Assembly: GCF_003416895.1 (NCBI RefSeq)
Contig: NZ_QVIO01000009.1
Span: 1 to 64,000, forward strand
Source: Duganella sp. BJB476
Lineage (GTDB): Bacteria; Pseudomonadota; Gammaproteobacteria; Burkholderiales; Burkholderiaceae_D
Direction: 5' to 3'
DNA length: 64,000 nt
The position numbers were made by a program, and so were the translations under genes. Below are positions 37,759 through 49,763 of this stretch, piece after piece; positions within the stretch are counted from its first letter, which is position 1; each line of letters begins with the position of its first letter. Below the pieces are notes generated by a model. That model saw only the letters and a program-made list of their open reading frames with translations, ran no database searches and was not told where the DNA came from.

Positions 37759-38391
37759 ATGATTCGAATTTTGATTGCCGATGACCACGCGATTGTCCGT
37801 GGCGGCCTGTTGCAATTATTTGGCTTGGCGGGAGACGTGATGGTGGTCGCCCAAGCGACCAACGGTGGGCAGGTGATCGAGAACCTGCGCTCCACGTCGT
37901 GCGACATGGTCTTGCTGGACTTGTCCATGCCGGGCATCAGCGGCATCGAGCTGATCGCGCGCATCCGGGCCCACGCCCCTGACCTGCCGATCCTGGTGTT
38001 GAGCATGCATAATGAGGTGCTGGTGGCGCGCCGCGCGCTGAAGGCCGGCGCCAACGGCTATATGACCAAGGACAGCGATCCGGAAACCCTGCTGATGGCG
38101 GTACGCAAGGTGGCCTCGGGCGGCCGCTATATCGACCCCGGTCTGGCCGAACAAATGGTCTTCGATAGCGAGGGCGGGCAGCACGAACACGCCCATGAGC
38201 AGTTGTCCAACCGCGAACTGAGCATCTTCCGCCTCTTTGTCTGTGGCAAAAGCGTGAACCAGATTGCCGATGAATTAGCGATCAGCAACAAGACCGTCAG
38301 CACCCACAAGGCGCGGCTGATGCAGAAGATGGGCTTCCAGAGTAATGCCGACATGTTGCGTTATGGCATAGACCACGCCTTGGGCAAATGA
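37759..38391 (+). CDS. NarL/LuxR-type response regulator
   Basis: ATG 37759 begins directly with the receiver domain; a longer upstream frame has no support. 210 residues. REC about 1-120 with acidic pocket IADDH, phospho-acceptor in VLLDLSMPG and the conserved lysine in YMTKD. The C-terminal LuxR helix-turn-helix about 145-205 reads LSNRELSIFRLFVCGKSVNQ, then IADELAISNKTVSTHKARLM. The HisKA_3-type kinases encoded at 27624 and 41785 are the expected partners. It is a plausible binder of the repeated palindrome found upstream of seven genes, since this family binds inverted repeats, but that is inference. Confidence 0.92.
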   Translation: MIRILIADDHAIVRGGLLQLFGLAGDVMVVAQATNGGQVIENLRSTSCDMVLLDLSMPGISGIELIARIRAHAPDLPILVLSMHNEVLVARRALKAGANGYMTKDSDPETLLMAVRKVASGGRYIDPGLAEQMVFDSEGGQHEHAHEQLSNRELSIFRLFVCGKSVNQIADELAISNKTVSTHKARLMQKMGFQSNADMLRYGIDHALGK

Positions 38392-38395
38392 AGCA

Positions 38396-38455
38396 TAGGG
38401 ATTTTCCTACGACAACACCGGGCTGGGCCGACAGCCACATCAAGAATGTCTGATA
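38396..38455 (+). promoter_or_regulatory. Two-part upstream element, copy 6 (TPR hybrid kinase operon)
   Basis: Palindrome TAGGGATTTTCCTA (38396-38409), 4 nt after the regulator's stop, and second box TCAAGAATGTCTGATA (38440-38455), spacing 43 nt. Of the other copies it is closest to copy 4; the two share the GTCTGATAGGAAA end. Confidence 0.6.
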
Positions 38456-38549
38456 GGAAACAAGTCGGCAGTACGACATACTGGCTTGCGTGGGGGTGCC
38501 GACGTGTCCGTGGGGATCGGGCGCCGTCGTGGGTAAATGCGGAGCGGGC

Positions 38550-41784
<3,235 letters not shown>

Positions 41785-41801
<17 letters not shown>

Positions 41802-43347
41802 CCTGCACGATCGCACCATCCTGATCGTCGACGACACGCCGGCCAACCTGGCGGTGGCGGTGGACATGCTGGAGCAGCACGGCCTGCGGCTGTCGGTGGC
41901 GCAAAGCGGGGACGAGGCCTTGCGGCGGGTGGCGTTCGCGCCGCCCGATTTGATCCTGCTCGACGTCATGTTGCCCGGCATCGACGGCTTCGAGGTGTGC
42001 CGGCGCCTGAAGGCCAGCGCCGCGCCTATCGCCGCCGTGCCGGTGATCTTCATGACGGCGCTCGACGACACGGCCGACAAGGTGACCGGCTTCCGGGCCG
42101 GCGCAGTCGACTATGTCACCAAGCCGCTGCAGGCCGAGGAAATTCTGGCGCGGGTGACCACCCACCTGCGCCTGGCCGCGATGCAGGCCACGCTGACCAG
42201 TCAGAACGCCCTGCTGGCGAGCGAGAACCACGAGCGCCGCGAGGCCGAACGGGGGTTGCAGCATTACCGGGACAATCTGGAGCGGCAGGTGGCGGTCCGC
42301 ACCGCCGAATTACGCGCCAGCGAGACCAAGTTCCGCACCCTCGGCGAAAACCTGCCCGATGCCGTGGTGCGCTACGACCTGGCGCTGCACCGCGTCTATG
42401 TCAATCCCGCCTATGAACGGGCGCTGCGGCTGGAGCCTGGCCAGGCGCTGGGGCGGATGCTGCCGCAGGACTGGGGCGCCGACCTGCCGCTGTCGCAGTT
42501 CGAGGCCATCCTGCAATCGGTGATCGACAGCGGCAAACCGGCCGAGGTCGGCCTGCGCTTCCCGAACGGCGGACTGCCGGCGGACGTGGCGATCCGCATG
42601 GCCGCCGAACGCGGCGCCGACGGCGCCATCACCGGCGTGCTGGCGATCGGCCGCGATGTCACCGCCCATAAGCAGGCCGAACGCGACCTGGCCGCATCCC
42701 ACGCCCAATTGCGCGAGCTGGGCGCGCACCGGGAAAGCGCCCGCGAGGACGAGCGCAAGCACATCGCCCGCGAGCTGCACGACGAGCTGGGCCAGTCGCT
42801 GACGGCCCTGCGCATGCAGGCCGCGCTGCTGCGGGTGCGCTTCGGCGCCGACGTGCCCGGCTTGAACGAGCAGGTGCATAGCATGACGGCGCTGGTCGAC
42901 CGCACCATCGGTGTGGTGCGCAACGTCGCCACCACGCTGCGCCCGTCGGTGCTGGACCTGGGCATCGGCTCGGCGCTGGAATGGCTGGTCGACGAGCTGC
43001 GCCAGCACAGCGGGATCGATTGCAGCCTGACGTTGACGCTGGAGGAGAAGCGGTTGACCGAGCAACAGGCGATCGCGGTGTTTCGCATCGTCCAGGAATC
43101 GCTGACCAATGTGGCGCGCCATGCCGACGCCAGCGAGGCCGCCGTCAGTCTGAGCGGCGTCGCCGGCCGCTGTGCGTTGCTGATTGACGACAACGGCGGC
43201 GGCTTCGACCCGGCGCGGCCCCGGCCACAGTCGTTCGGCCTGCTCGGCATCCGCGAGCGGGTGCTGAGCCTGAACGGCGAAGTCGTGGTCGGCCGCCGGC
43301 CGGGCGGCGGCACCCGCATCTCCGTGACCCTGCCGCTGACGCCATAA
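41785..43347 (+). CDS. REC-PAS-histidine kinase, copy B
   Basis: 520 residues with the same architecture as the kinase at 27624: REC (LILLDVMLPGIDG), coiled coil, PAS, His box ARELHDELGQSLTALRMQ, HATPase (IDDNGGGFDP, GLLGIRERV). Long stretches, notably the region around the His box, are identical to copy A even in DNA, while the PAS domain differs more (for example RALRLEPGQALGRMLPQD against QLLWQGSAEALGRMLPQD). The start ATG lies 17 nt inside the preceding hybrid kinase gene, so expression is coupled. Likely partner of a NarL-type regulator. Confidence 0.92.
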
Positions 43348-43362
43348 CAAGATAAGGCCATA

Positions 43363-45951
43363 ATGAATTCAGTCGGCAACAAGCGATATTATCTTGGATG
43401 GGCGGCGGCGCTGGGCGCCGCCTCGGCCGGCGCCCAGGATGCGGCGCCGGACACGACGCCGGTCGCGGTGGTGGTGGTCGAAGGCAAGCGCGCCAGCCTG
43501 ATGACGGCGCAGCAGATCAAACGCGGGCAGCTTGCCATCGTCGATTCGGTGGTGGCCGACGCGATCCAGACCTTGCCCGATTTCAGCGTGACCGATGCCC
43601 TGCAGCGGGTGACCGGCGTGCAGATCGCGCGCGACCGCGGCGAGGGCGCCAACGTCGCGATCCGCGGCCTGACGCAGATGGAGACCACGCTCAACGGCCG
43701 CGAGGTCTTTACCGCCGGCACCGGCCGCAACCTCGACTTTGCCGACGTGCCGGCCGAGCTGGTGGCCGGCATCGACGTTTACAAGAGCGCCGCGGCCGAA
43801 CAGATTGAAGGCGGTCTCGGCGGCACCATCGACTTGCGCACCCGGCGCCCCTTCGATTTTGCCGGACGTCAGCTGGCCGGCACCGCGCGCCTGGTGCGCG
43901 ACGAACTGGCGCAGCACACCCAGCCGCAATGGTCGCTGCTGGCCAGCGACCGCTGGCGCGCCGCCGGCGGCGCGGAGTTCGGTGCGCTGCTGAGCCTGGT
44001 ACATCAGCGGCGCGCCTGGCGCGAAGACCAGAACAGCTTCGGCGCGCCGGTGCTGCGCGGCGACCTGATACCGGGCCGTCAGGTGGAAGTCGCCGGCGGT
44101 ACCACCGAGTCGGCCAGCGCCGGCCGGCGCCAGCGCGACGCCGCCGCCGCCGCGCTGCAATGGCGCCCCGCGCCCGGCCTGGAACTCTATGCCGAGGGGC
44201 GTTACGAGCAATTCCTCACGCGACAGGATACCTACCAGATCACCCTCGGCGCGCCGCCCTCCTTCGCGCCGGGCAGCGTGACGCTGTTTGACGGCACCAG
44301 CGACGTCAGCGGCATCAACTGGACCGGCGCTTCGGCCAGCATCCTCAGCTTTGCCCGCGATACGGTGGACCGCAACCGCTCGCTGGCGGTGGGCGGCAGC
44401 TGGCGCGGCGGCGCGCTGCGGCTGAAAGCCGACCTCAGTCACAGCGACAGCCACAACGCGCTGTATTTTGCCGGCCCGACGCTGACCGGCAGCGCGCTGA
44501 CGCTGCGCACCGATCTGGCGGGGCCGCAACCGGCCGTCACGGTCCCGGGCAACGAATTGCGCGATCCCGCCCGATTGCAGGTTGCCAGCATCGCCTATCG
44601 TTATCGTCCTTTCGACGGCAAGCTCAACGCGTTGCAGCTGGACGCCAGCTATGGTCTGGGCGCTTGGCTGGAGAGCCTGTCCGCCGGTGTGCGCATCGGC
44701 CGCCGCGACGCCGCCAACGGCGCCGGCCTGGTGCTTGGCGACGCGCCGGTGGCGCCGGGACTGTCGCTGTCCGCGGTGCCCTCCCTGGCCGCCGCCTATC
44801 CGTTTTCCAGCTTCTTCCCGGACGGCGGCCAGGGACCCAGCAACTACCTGGTCGGCAGCCTGAACCTGGCCCGCGATGCCGCCGCCTTGCGCCGTCTGGT
44901 GGGGCTGAACGCACCGTTGCCGGTCGCCGGCAGCGCGCTGGGCGTCTGGCGGATCAACGAGAACACCAACGCCGCCTATGTCCAGGCCCGGTTCAACGGC
45001 GGCCCGCTGCCGCTGGAGGGAAATGCCGGCCTGCGCCTGGTGCGCACATACGAGGCGGTGGAGGGCAATCAGTCGTTGCCATCGGGCGGCGCCATCGTCC
45101 CGATCGCCATCGACCATGCGTATCGCGATTACCTGCCCAGCCTTAACCTGCGCTACGGGCTCGGGCCGGATCTGTATCTGCGGGGCGCCGCCTCGAAATC
45201 AGTGACCCGGCCCAATTTCGACCAGCTGTCGCCGTCGCTGACCTTGACGCCGAACAGCATTACGCCGATCTCCAACAGTGGCAGCGCCGGCAATCCGGCG
45301 TTGCAGCCCATCCGCGCCAACAATGTCGATCTGGCGTTGGAGCGCTACCTCGGACCGGCGGCCTCGGCCACGGTCACCGTGTTCTACAAACGGGTGACCG
45401 GCTTCATCAGCAGCGCCAGCCAGCAGGAAATCCATGATGGCGCGGTGTATCAGGTCACACGGCCGTACAACAGCGCTAACGCCATCATCAAAGGGGCGGA
45501 GCTGAGCTACCAGCAAATGTACGATTTCCTGCCGGGTTGGTTGAGCGGACTGGGGATGCAGGCCAACTACACCCTGGTCGACAGCGCCACGCCGAGCAGC
45601 CTGTTGGGGGCCGACGTGCCGCTGGCCAATCTGTCGCGCCACAGCGCCAACCTGGTCGGCATCTACGAGGGCGGACCGTGGTCGGCCAGACTGGCCTATA
45701 ACTGGCGCGATAAATTCCTTAGCAGTATCAACACCTACGTGGGCCTGGGCGCGCTGCCGATCTACAGCGAAGGCTATGGCTGGCTGGACGCTTCCCTCAG
45801 CTACAAGGTCAGCCCTACTCTGACCTTGTCGATGGAGGGGAATAATTTGCTGCGTACTGTGCGCAGCGCCAACTACGGCAGTCCCACCCGGCCTCAGAGC
45901 TTATGGACCAATGACCGGCAATGGAGCGCGACGGCGTTGTTCCGTTTCTAA
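43363..45951 (+). CDS. TonB-dependent outer-membrane receptor
   Basis: 862 residues, beginning 15 nt after the kinase stop, so probably in the same operon. N-terminal signal (LGWAAALGAASAGAQ). Plug domain about 55-190 (SVTDALQRVTGVQIARDRGE, NVAIRGLTQMETTLNGREVF, VYKSAAAEQIEGGLGGTIDL), then a 22-strand-type barrel ending in the terminal phenylalanine (SATALFRF). The plug resembles the receptor subgroup often linked to carbohydrate or peptide uptake (TIGR01782 type). The substrate is unknown; location next to propeller sensors suggests that sensing and uptake of one nutrient are coupled. Confidence 0.9.
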   Translation: MNSVGNKRYYLGWAAALGAASAGAQDAAPDTTPVAVVVVEGKRASLMTAQQIKRGQLAIVDSVVADAIQTLPDFSVTDALQRVTGVQIARDRGEGANVAIRGLTQMETTLNGREVFTAGTGRNLDFADVPAELVAGIDVYKSAAAEQIEGGLGGTIDLRTRRPFDFAGRQLAGTARLVRDELAQHTQPQWSLLASDRWRAAGGAEFGALLSLVHQRRAWREDQNSFGAPVLRGDLIPGRQVEVAGGTTESASAGRRQRDAAAAALQWRPAPGLELYAEGRYEQFLTRQDTYQITLGAPPSFAPGSVTLFDGTSDVSGINWTGASASILSFARDTVDRNRSLAVGGSWRGGALRLKADLSHSDSHNALYFAGPTLTGSALTLRTDLAGPQPAVTVPGNELRDPARLQVASIAYRYRPFDGKLNALQLDASYGLGAWLESLSAGVRIGRRDAANGAGLVLGDAPVAPGLSLSAVPSLAAAYPFSSFFPDGGQGPSNYLVGSLNLARDAAALRRLVGLNAPLPVAGSALGVWRINENTNAAYVQARFNGGPLPLEGNAGLRLVRTYEAVEGNQSLPSGGAIVPIAIDHAYRDYLPSLNLRYGLGPDLYLRGAASKSVTRPNFDQLSPSLTLTPNSITPISNSGSAGNPALQPIRANNVDLALERYLGPAASATVTVFYKRVTGFISSASQQEIHDGAVYQVTRPYNSANAIIKGAELSYQQMYDFLPGWLSGLGMQANYTLVDSATPSSLLGADVPLANLSRHSANLVGIYEGGPWSARLAYNWRDKFLSSINTYVGLGALPIYSEGYGWLDASLSYKVSPTLTLSMEGNNLLRTVRSANYGSPTRPQSLWTNDRQWSATALFRF

Positions 45952-46109
45952 GGGCTGCGTTGTCGGGATATTCCTACCGTTTCATCTGATATCCCTAGCT
46001 GAATATCCGGCCATCCCTATGACGCCTTTGTTCGCTCGCTGGCATGCTGTCGACAGCTAGGATGGCGCCATACGGTAATGGTGGAACAGACAATGATAGG
46101 GAGGTGAAA

Positions 46110-46505
46110 ATGGCAACGACAGCGCGCATTCAGCACTACCGTACGGAATACCAGATGGTGGTGCGGGCCATGAAGCTGCTCATGGAGACGGTTGAAGTCA
46201 GCGAGCGTCAGGGGAGGACGTCCAATGAGCAACTGTTGGAGCTGAGCGCGGACTTGGTGAGCGTGTTTGCCTCCTTGTCCGAGCGCCTGCTGGCGCAAGT
46301 CCGTCGGCGCGAACTGGAGATCGACCTGGTGCTCGCCGCGCTGATCCGCGAAGGTTGCGATTGCATGGCGAACGTCACCGCGCGTATCACACGCGGCGAT
46401 CCGCGCGCACACCTCGTGGCGTCACAGAGCCGCGTCATGGATGGACACGCGGCGCTGATATTCGAACGCAGCTGTGTCCGCGCACTGGCGGGCAACGCCG
46501 CCTGA
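46110..46505 (+). CDS. Uncharacterised 131-residue helical protein (paralogue of the 16695 gene)
   Basis: ATG 46110 has GGGAGGTGA just upstream, a very strong ribosome binding site. The product (MATTARIQHYRTEYQMVVRA, ... VRRRELEIDLVLAALIREGC) is soluble and probably all-helical. It matches the product at 16695-17090 along its full length, with the block RRRELEIDLVL shared exactly. A palindrome-like TCGGGATATTCCTA lies at 45963-45976 upstream, with a poor second box about 42 nt on, so it may be a distant member of the same regulon. Function unknown. Confidence 0.7.
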   Translation: MATTARIQHYRTEYQMVVRAMKLLMETVEVSERQGRTSNEQLLELSADLVSVFASLSERLLAQVRRRELEIDLVLAALIREGCDCMANVTARITRGDPRAHLVASQSRVMDGHAALIFERSCVRALAGNAA

Positions 46506-46543
46506 CGCGGCATCTACCGTCGATTCCACCGCCTCGGCCGAGA

Positions 46544-47353
46544 CTAAGCGTCATTCTGTCCTGGCATGTGCGTGCCTCGATCATGCGCCGAGACAAAAAG
46601 CCGCAGCAGAGGGACATCGACAAACAAGAGTCCTTTCCGAGGTTCGCTGCGGACCAGTCCACTCGATTTTAGCAGGCTGATCGCGATATTGACCCTCTGC
46701 CGCGATAGCCCGCAAATCAACGCGAGCTCATGCTGCGGAACCAATAAGGCTTGCGCGTCGCCGCCTTTGCTGTCGGCCAGCATCAACAACGCTTTTGCCA
46801 CGCGCATATCCGGGCTGAGCAGACGCGATGCTTCGAGTATTCCAACAACTACTCCCAAGCGTTGATTCAGGTTGTCGCATAAGAAGTGATTGAATTCGAT
46901 CGAGGAGCGACGCAAGGTCTCGAAGGTCCTGGCAGGAATCAGGCATAGTTGCGATGAAGTCAGCGTGCGTAAGTCGTATTTGCGGGGCTCTCGCTTCAGC
47001 AAAGACCCTTCGCCGCCCCACTCGCCCTCAGGCATGCAGTACAGTGTCGTTTCGGAACCGTCCGCACCGACAATATACATTTGCAAAATGCCTTGCAACA
47101 ATCCGTACCAATAGGCGCTGGGCTCGCCGGCGCGCGCGATGTATTCGCCGGGTTCGGCGGTTCTTTCAATCGCCGTTTCGAGTGTCAATGACCGCAGTTC
47201 GGATGACAGGCCCCGGAACCAGGCCCACTCCTCCAGAAACTCCGGCACCGAGATGGACGCTAACGCCCCTTTGCCGGCAGGGACGCTAACGGTACACTCC
47301 GACTGCAAAGCCCAACCCGTCGATCGGTTCGACATACGTCGACTTCGATTCAA
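46544..47353 (-). CDS. Crp/Fnr-family transcriptional regulator
   Basis: The frame is 269 codons, but the first part overlaps the end of the upstream Cache gene on the same strand by about 68 nt. A later start (for example a GTG before PEFLEEWAWFRG) is likely, and the first 40 residues are doubtful. Cyclic-nucleotide-binding fold in the middle (EYIARAGEPSAYWYGLLQGI, YCMPEGEWGGEGSLL), C-terminal winged helix (PQHELALICGLSRQRVNIAI). No Fnr cysteines at the N-terminus, so probably not an iron-sulfur sensor. Target unknown; the Cache gene next door is the obvious neighbour. Confidence 0.8.
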   Translation of the reverse strand: MNRSRRMSNRSTGWALQSECTVSVPAGKGALASISVPEFLEEWAWFRGLSSELRSLTLETAIERTAEPGEYIARAGEPSAYWYGLLQGILQMYIVGADGSETTLYCMPEGEWGGEGSLLKREPRKYDLRTLTSSQLCLIPARTFETLRRSSIEFNHFLCDNLNQRLGVVVGILEASRLLSPDMRVAKALLMLADSKGGDAQALLVPQHELALICGLSRQRVNIAISLLKSSGLVRSEPRKGLLFVDVPLLRLFVSAHDRGTHMPGQNDA

Positions 47354-47744
47354 TTTGTTTTGTGACGGGGTTGACCCACTTATAATCGACCCACCCGGCT
47401 TTGTTTGCCGTTACCAGGGCGATGATTTGCTGAACGAAATAGGTGCCATCGGCATCCCTGACCTGGCTGAGATCCTTACCAATGACCTTGGGAGTTGCAC
47501 CATGGGCGAGGATGATGCCCTTGGTATCAATCACATATACATACAGATCGCGATCAACAAAGCGCTCAGGGTTGCTGTTGATCTCTGCATAGGTTTTAGC
47601 GCCGCCATTGGCGCCGAAGAAGGCGACGGCCTTCTTAGTCAGAGATACGGCCTCGTCCCGGCTTCCTTTGTCGCCGGCCAGAACGGGGCTAAGCAACGCG
47701 CAGGATAACAATATGCCAAAGCCAAGGTTTTTTAGCAGTTTCAT
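47286..47744 (-). CDS. Secreted single-Cache-domain protein
   Basis: 152 residues from ATG 47744, with GGGAGAA upstream. Signal peptide MKLLKNLGFGILLSCALLSP cut near VLAG. The mature part is one single-Cache (sCache_2-type) domain: RDEAVSLTKKAVAFFGANG, DLYVYVIDTKGIILAHG, IGKDLSQVRDADGTYFVQQI, GWVDYKWVNPVTKQIESKST. Normally this domain is the sensor part of chemoreceptors and kinases; here it stands alone and is exported to the periplasm. It may be a binding protein handing ligand to a membrane sensor. Two relatives are at 61509 and 62343. Confidence 0.85.
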   Translation of the reverse strand: MKLLKNLGFGILLSCALLSPVLAGDKGSRDEAVSLTKKAVAFFGANGGAKTYAEINSNPERFVDRDLYVYVIDTKGIILAHGATPKVIGKDLSQVRDADGTYFVQQIIALVTANKAGWVDYKWVNPVTKQIESKSTYVEPIDGLGFAVGVYR

Positions 47745-47944
47745 CTTATTTCTCCCGTCACCAAAACAGCGTAGCTGCCAAGGCCTTCAATCAAGCCCTG
47801 CAATACCGATTTGAACATGTTCCATGTGTACATCCATCATTACCTGGCAAACCGACATTGCAGTTCAATTGGCGCAAAGTAAGACCCCAGCAACACCAAT
47901 GCCCGTGGGCAGCAAGGTTAAGCTGACATCGCTTAGCCTGTCTG

Positions 47945-48733
47945 TCATGATTTTACGCTCGTCCGCTTGTTCATGATCTCCTGCCGACGGCGGTCTTGTG
48001 CCCGGCGATTGCCCGGATCGCTCATACCGGCGGGCAGATGCTCATCCAAGGCCCCTGTGCGCTCGCCGATTTGACGCATGACGTTATCCTGCAACGCCCG
48101 CTTGGACATCGCGTAAGCCATGTTGCAATCCGGAGTGATGCAGCGCGCATAGCGAATTGCGGTGGTCAGTAACTGCTCCGGCGGCACCACCTCATGGAAG
48201 AATCCCAGCCGCTCTGCCTCGTCGAGTTCATACAGTTCGCCGCGCAGCGTCGCCAGTGCACCGACCTGATCGCCCAGCGCGTATTTGATGATTTCCACAT
48301 AGGCTGCGGGCATGGGGATGCCGATAGGGACTTCGTTCAGGCCAAAACGCGCTGGCTTCCGGGCAGCAACCCGGAAATCGCAATCCAGCGCAGTGATTAG
48401 CCCGCCTGCGATGGCATGGCCATTGATCGCAGCGACAGTGGGGCGCGGGTATTGGAAGATGCGCAGATTGGTTTCGCGATAGGCTTGGTACCACTGGGCG
48501 GTCTGCGTTGGATTCTTGCTGCCGAAAATGCCGAAACTGTACTCAAAATCGATACCGGCCGAGAACACATCTCCCTGCCCTGTCAATACCACCGGCAATG
48601 CGCCGAACTCGCGCTCGAGCCGGTCGAAGGCGCCGTGCAAATCGGCGAAGAAACGATCGTTTTGTATATTGACCTTATTGGTGTTCATATGCACGACCGC
48701 GCAGTCGTCCACCACCTCGATATGCCATGCCAT
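47945..48733 (-). CDS. Enoyl-CoA hydratase/isomerase family protein
   Basis: 262 residues; AGGAGA lies 6 nt before the ATG. Crotonase fold: oxyanion-hole segment GQGDVFSAGIDF, then AAINGHAIAGGLITALDCDF and RFGLNEVPIGIPMP. The glycine-rich helix is intact; the acidic residue in GLNEVP corresponds to one catalytic glutamate, while the first one of classical hydratases is not obvious, so isomerase or another acyl-CoA reaction is possible. Cytoplasmic. The C-terminal tail is basic (NRRAQDRRRQEIMNKR). Separate from the panB gene by 122 nt. Confidence 0.85.
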   Translation of the reverse strand: MAWHIEVVDDCAVVHMNTNKVNIQNDRFFADLHGAFDRLEREFGALPVVLTGQGDVFSAGIDFEYSFGIFGSKNPTQTAQWYQAYRETNLRIFQYPRPTVAAINGHAIAGGLITALDCDFRVAARKPARFGLNEVPIGIPMPAAYVEIIKYALGDQVGALATLRGELYELDEAERLGFFHEVVPPEQLLTTAIRYARCITPDCNMAYAMSKRALQDNVMRQIGERTGALDEHLPAGMSDPGNRRAQDRRRQEIMNKRTSVKS

Positions 48734-48855
48734 TGCCGTCTCCTAGTCTGGTCTGTCAGCTTAAGTCGCTGTGAGGCCAGATTAGCAGAGGATTAGCGCC
48801 GCCCATGTCGCCCAAATGACATGCGTTGCAGGTTGAGCGCAGTGCTCCGTAGTGG

Positions 48856-49686
48856 TCAGAAACAGTGCCCTACCGCAGGAAATACCCCGTCTTTCACCGC
48901 CGCGACGTAGCTCTGAACAGCGCCCTCAATACTCAACTGTCCCTCCATGAAGTTATGCACGAAGCGCGCTTTTTTACCGGGAAACACGCCGAGCATGTCA
49001 TGCATGACCAGCACCTGGCCTGAGCAGTCAGGTCCGGCGCCGATCCCGATGGTGGGGATCTCCAGTAAGTCGGTGACCTCCTTGCCCAGCATGGCGGGAA
49101 TTGCCTCAAGCAGCAATAGCGAGGCGCCGGCAGTTTGCAACGCCAGCGCATCGGTTTTCAGCCGCGCCGCCGCTTCAGGCGACTTTCCCTGAACCTTGAA
49201 TCCCCCGAGTTGGTGCACCGATTGCGGCGTCAGTCCAAGATGAGCAAACACCGGAATGCCGCGATCCGTGAGGAAGGTTACCGTCTCCAGTAACCACTCT
49301 CCGCCTTCAAGCTTAACCATCTGCGCGCCCGCCTGCATCAGCTTGACCGCGTTGTCGTAGGCGCACTGCGGAGTCCCATACGTCCCGAACGGCATGTCCG
49401 CCACCAGCAGCGCGGTGTGGTTGCCGCGAGCGACACATGCGGTGTGATAGGCGATATCGGCCAGCGTTACCGGTAAGGTCGTGCCCAGTCCCTGTATTAC
49501 ATTGCCGAGAGAATCTCCCACCAACAGCATATCGATGCCACAGCGATCCATTAATGACGCGAAGCTGGCATCGTAGCAGGTCAGCACCGCAATCTTCTCT
49601 CCGGCGCTACGTGCCGCCAGGAGTGACGGTACGGTAACTGCTTTGATGCGCTGAGGGTGTTCACTTGATTGCAAATAGCCAGACAT
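48856..49686 (-). CDS. panB: 3-methyl-2-oxobutanoate hydroxymethyltransferase
   Basis: 276 residues; AGGAAG lies before ATG 49686. First committed step of pantothenate synthesis: transfers a hydroxymethyl group from methylene-tetrahydrofolate to 2-oxoisovalerate, giving ketopantoate. PanB motifs in order: LTCYDASFASLMDRCGIDML, VGDSLGNVIQG (metal Asp), VADMPFGTYG, GAQMVKLEGG (Lys/Glu), GLTPQSVHQLGGFKVQGK, LEAIPAMLGKEVT, PTIGIGAGPDCSGQVLVMHD. Length is normal for the family. panC is not adjacent, so it is a lone copy, perhaps a second one in the genome. Confidence 0.95.
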   Translation of the reverse strand: MSGYLQSSEHPQRIKAVTVPSLLAARSAGEKIAVLTCYDASFASLMDRCGIDMLLVGDSLGNVIQGLGTTLPVTLADIAYHTACVARGNHTALLVADMPFGTYGTPQCAYDNAVKLMQAGAQMVKLEGGEWLLETVTFLTDRGIPVFAHLGLTPQSVHQLGGFKVQGKSPEAAARLKTDALALQTAGASLLLLEAIPAMLGKEVTDLLEIPTIGIGAGPDCSGQVLVMHDMLGVFPGKKARFVHNFMEGQLSIEGAVQSYVAAVKDGVFPAVGHCF

Positions 49687-49763
49687 GATGCTTCCTGAAT
49701 AGAGGTATTGGCCACTGCTCCAGCGCAGCGGAAGATACTACGGCGACTAGCCGCCTGTGCCAG

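Noticed and set aside
45963..46020. Eighth copy of the two-part element upstream of 46110
   Set aside because: TCGGGATATTCCTA is palindrome-like, but the second box is poor and its spacing is off by one; left as a possible distant member.
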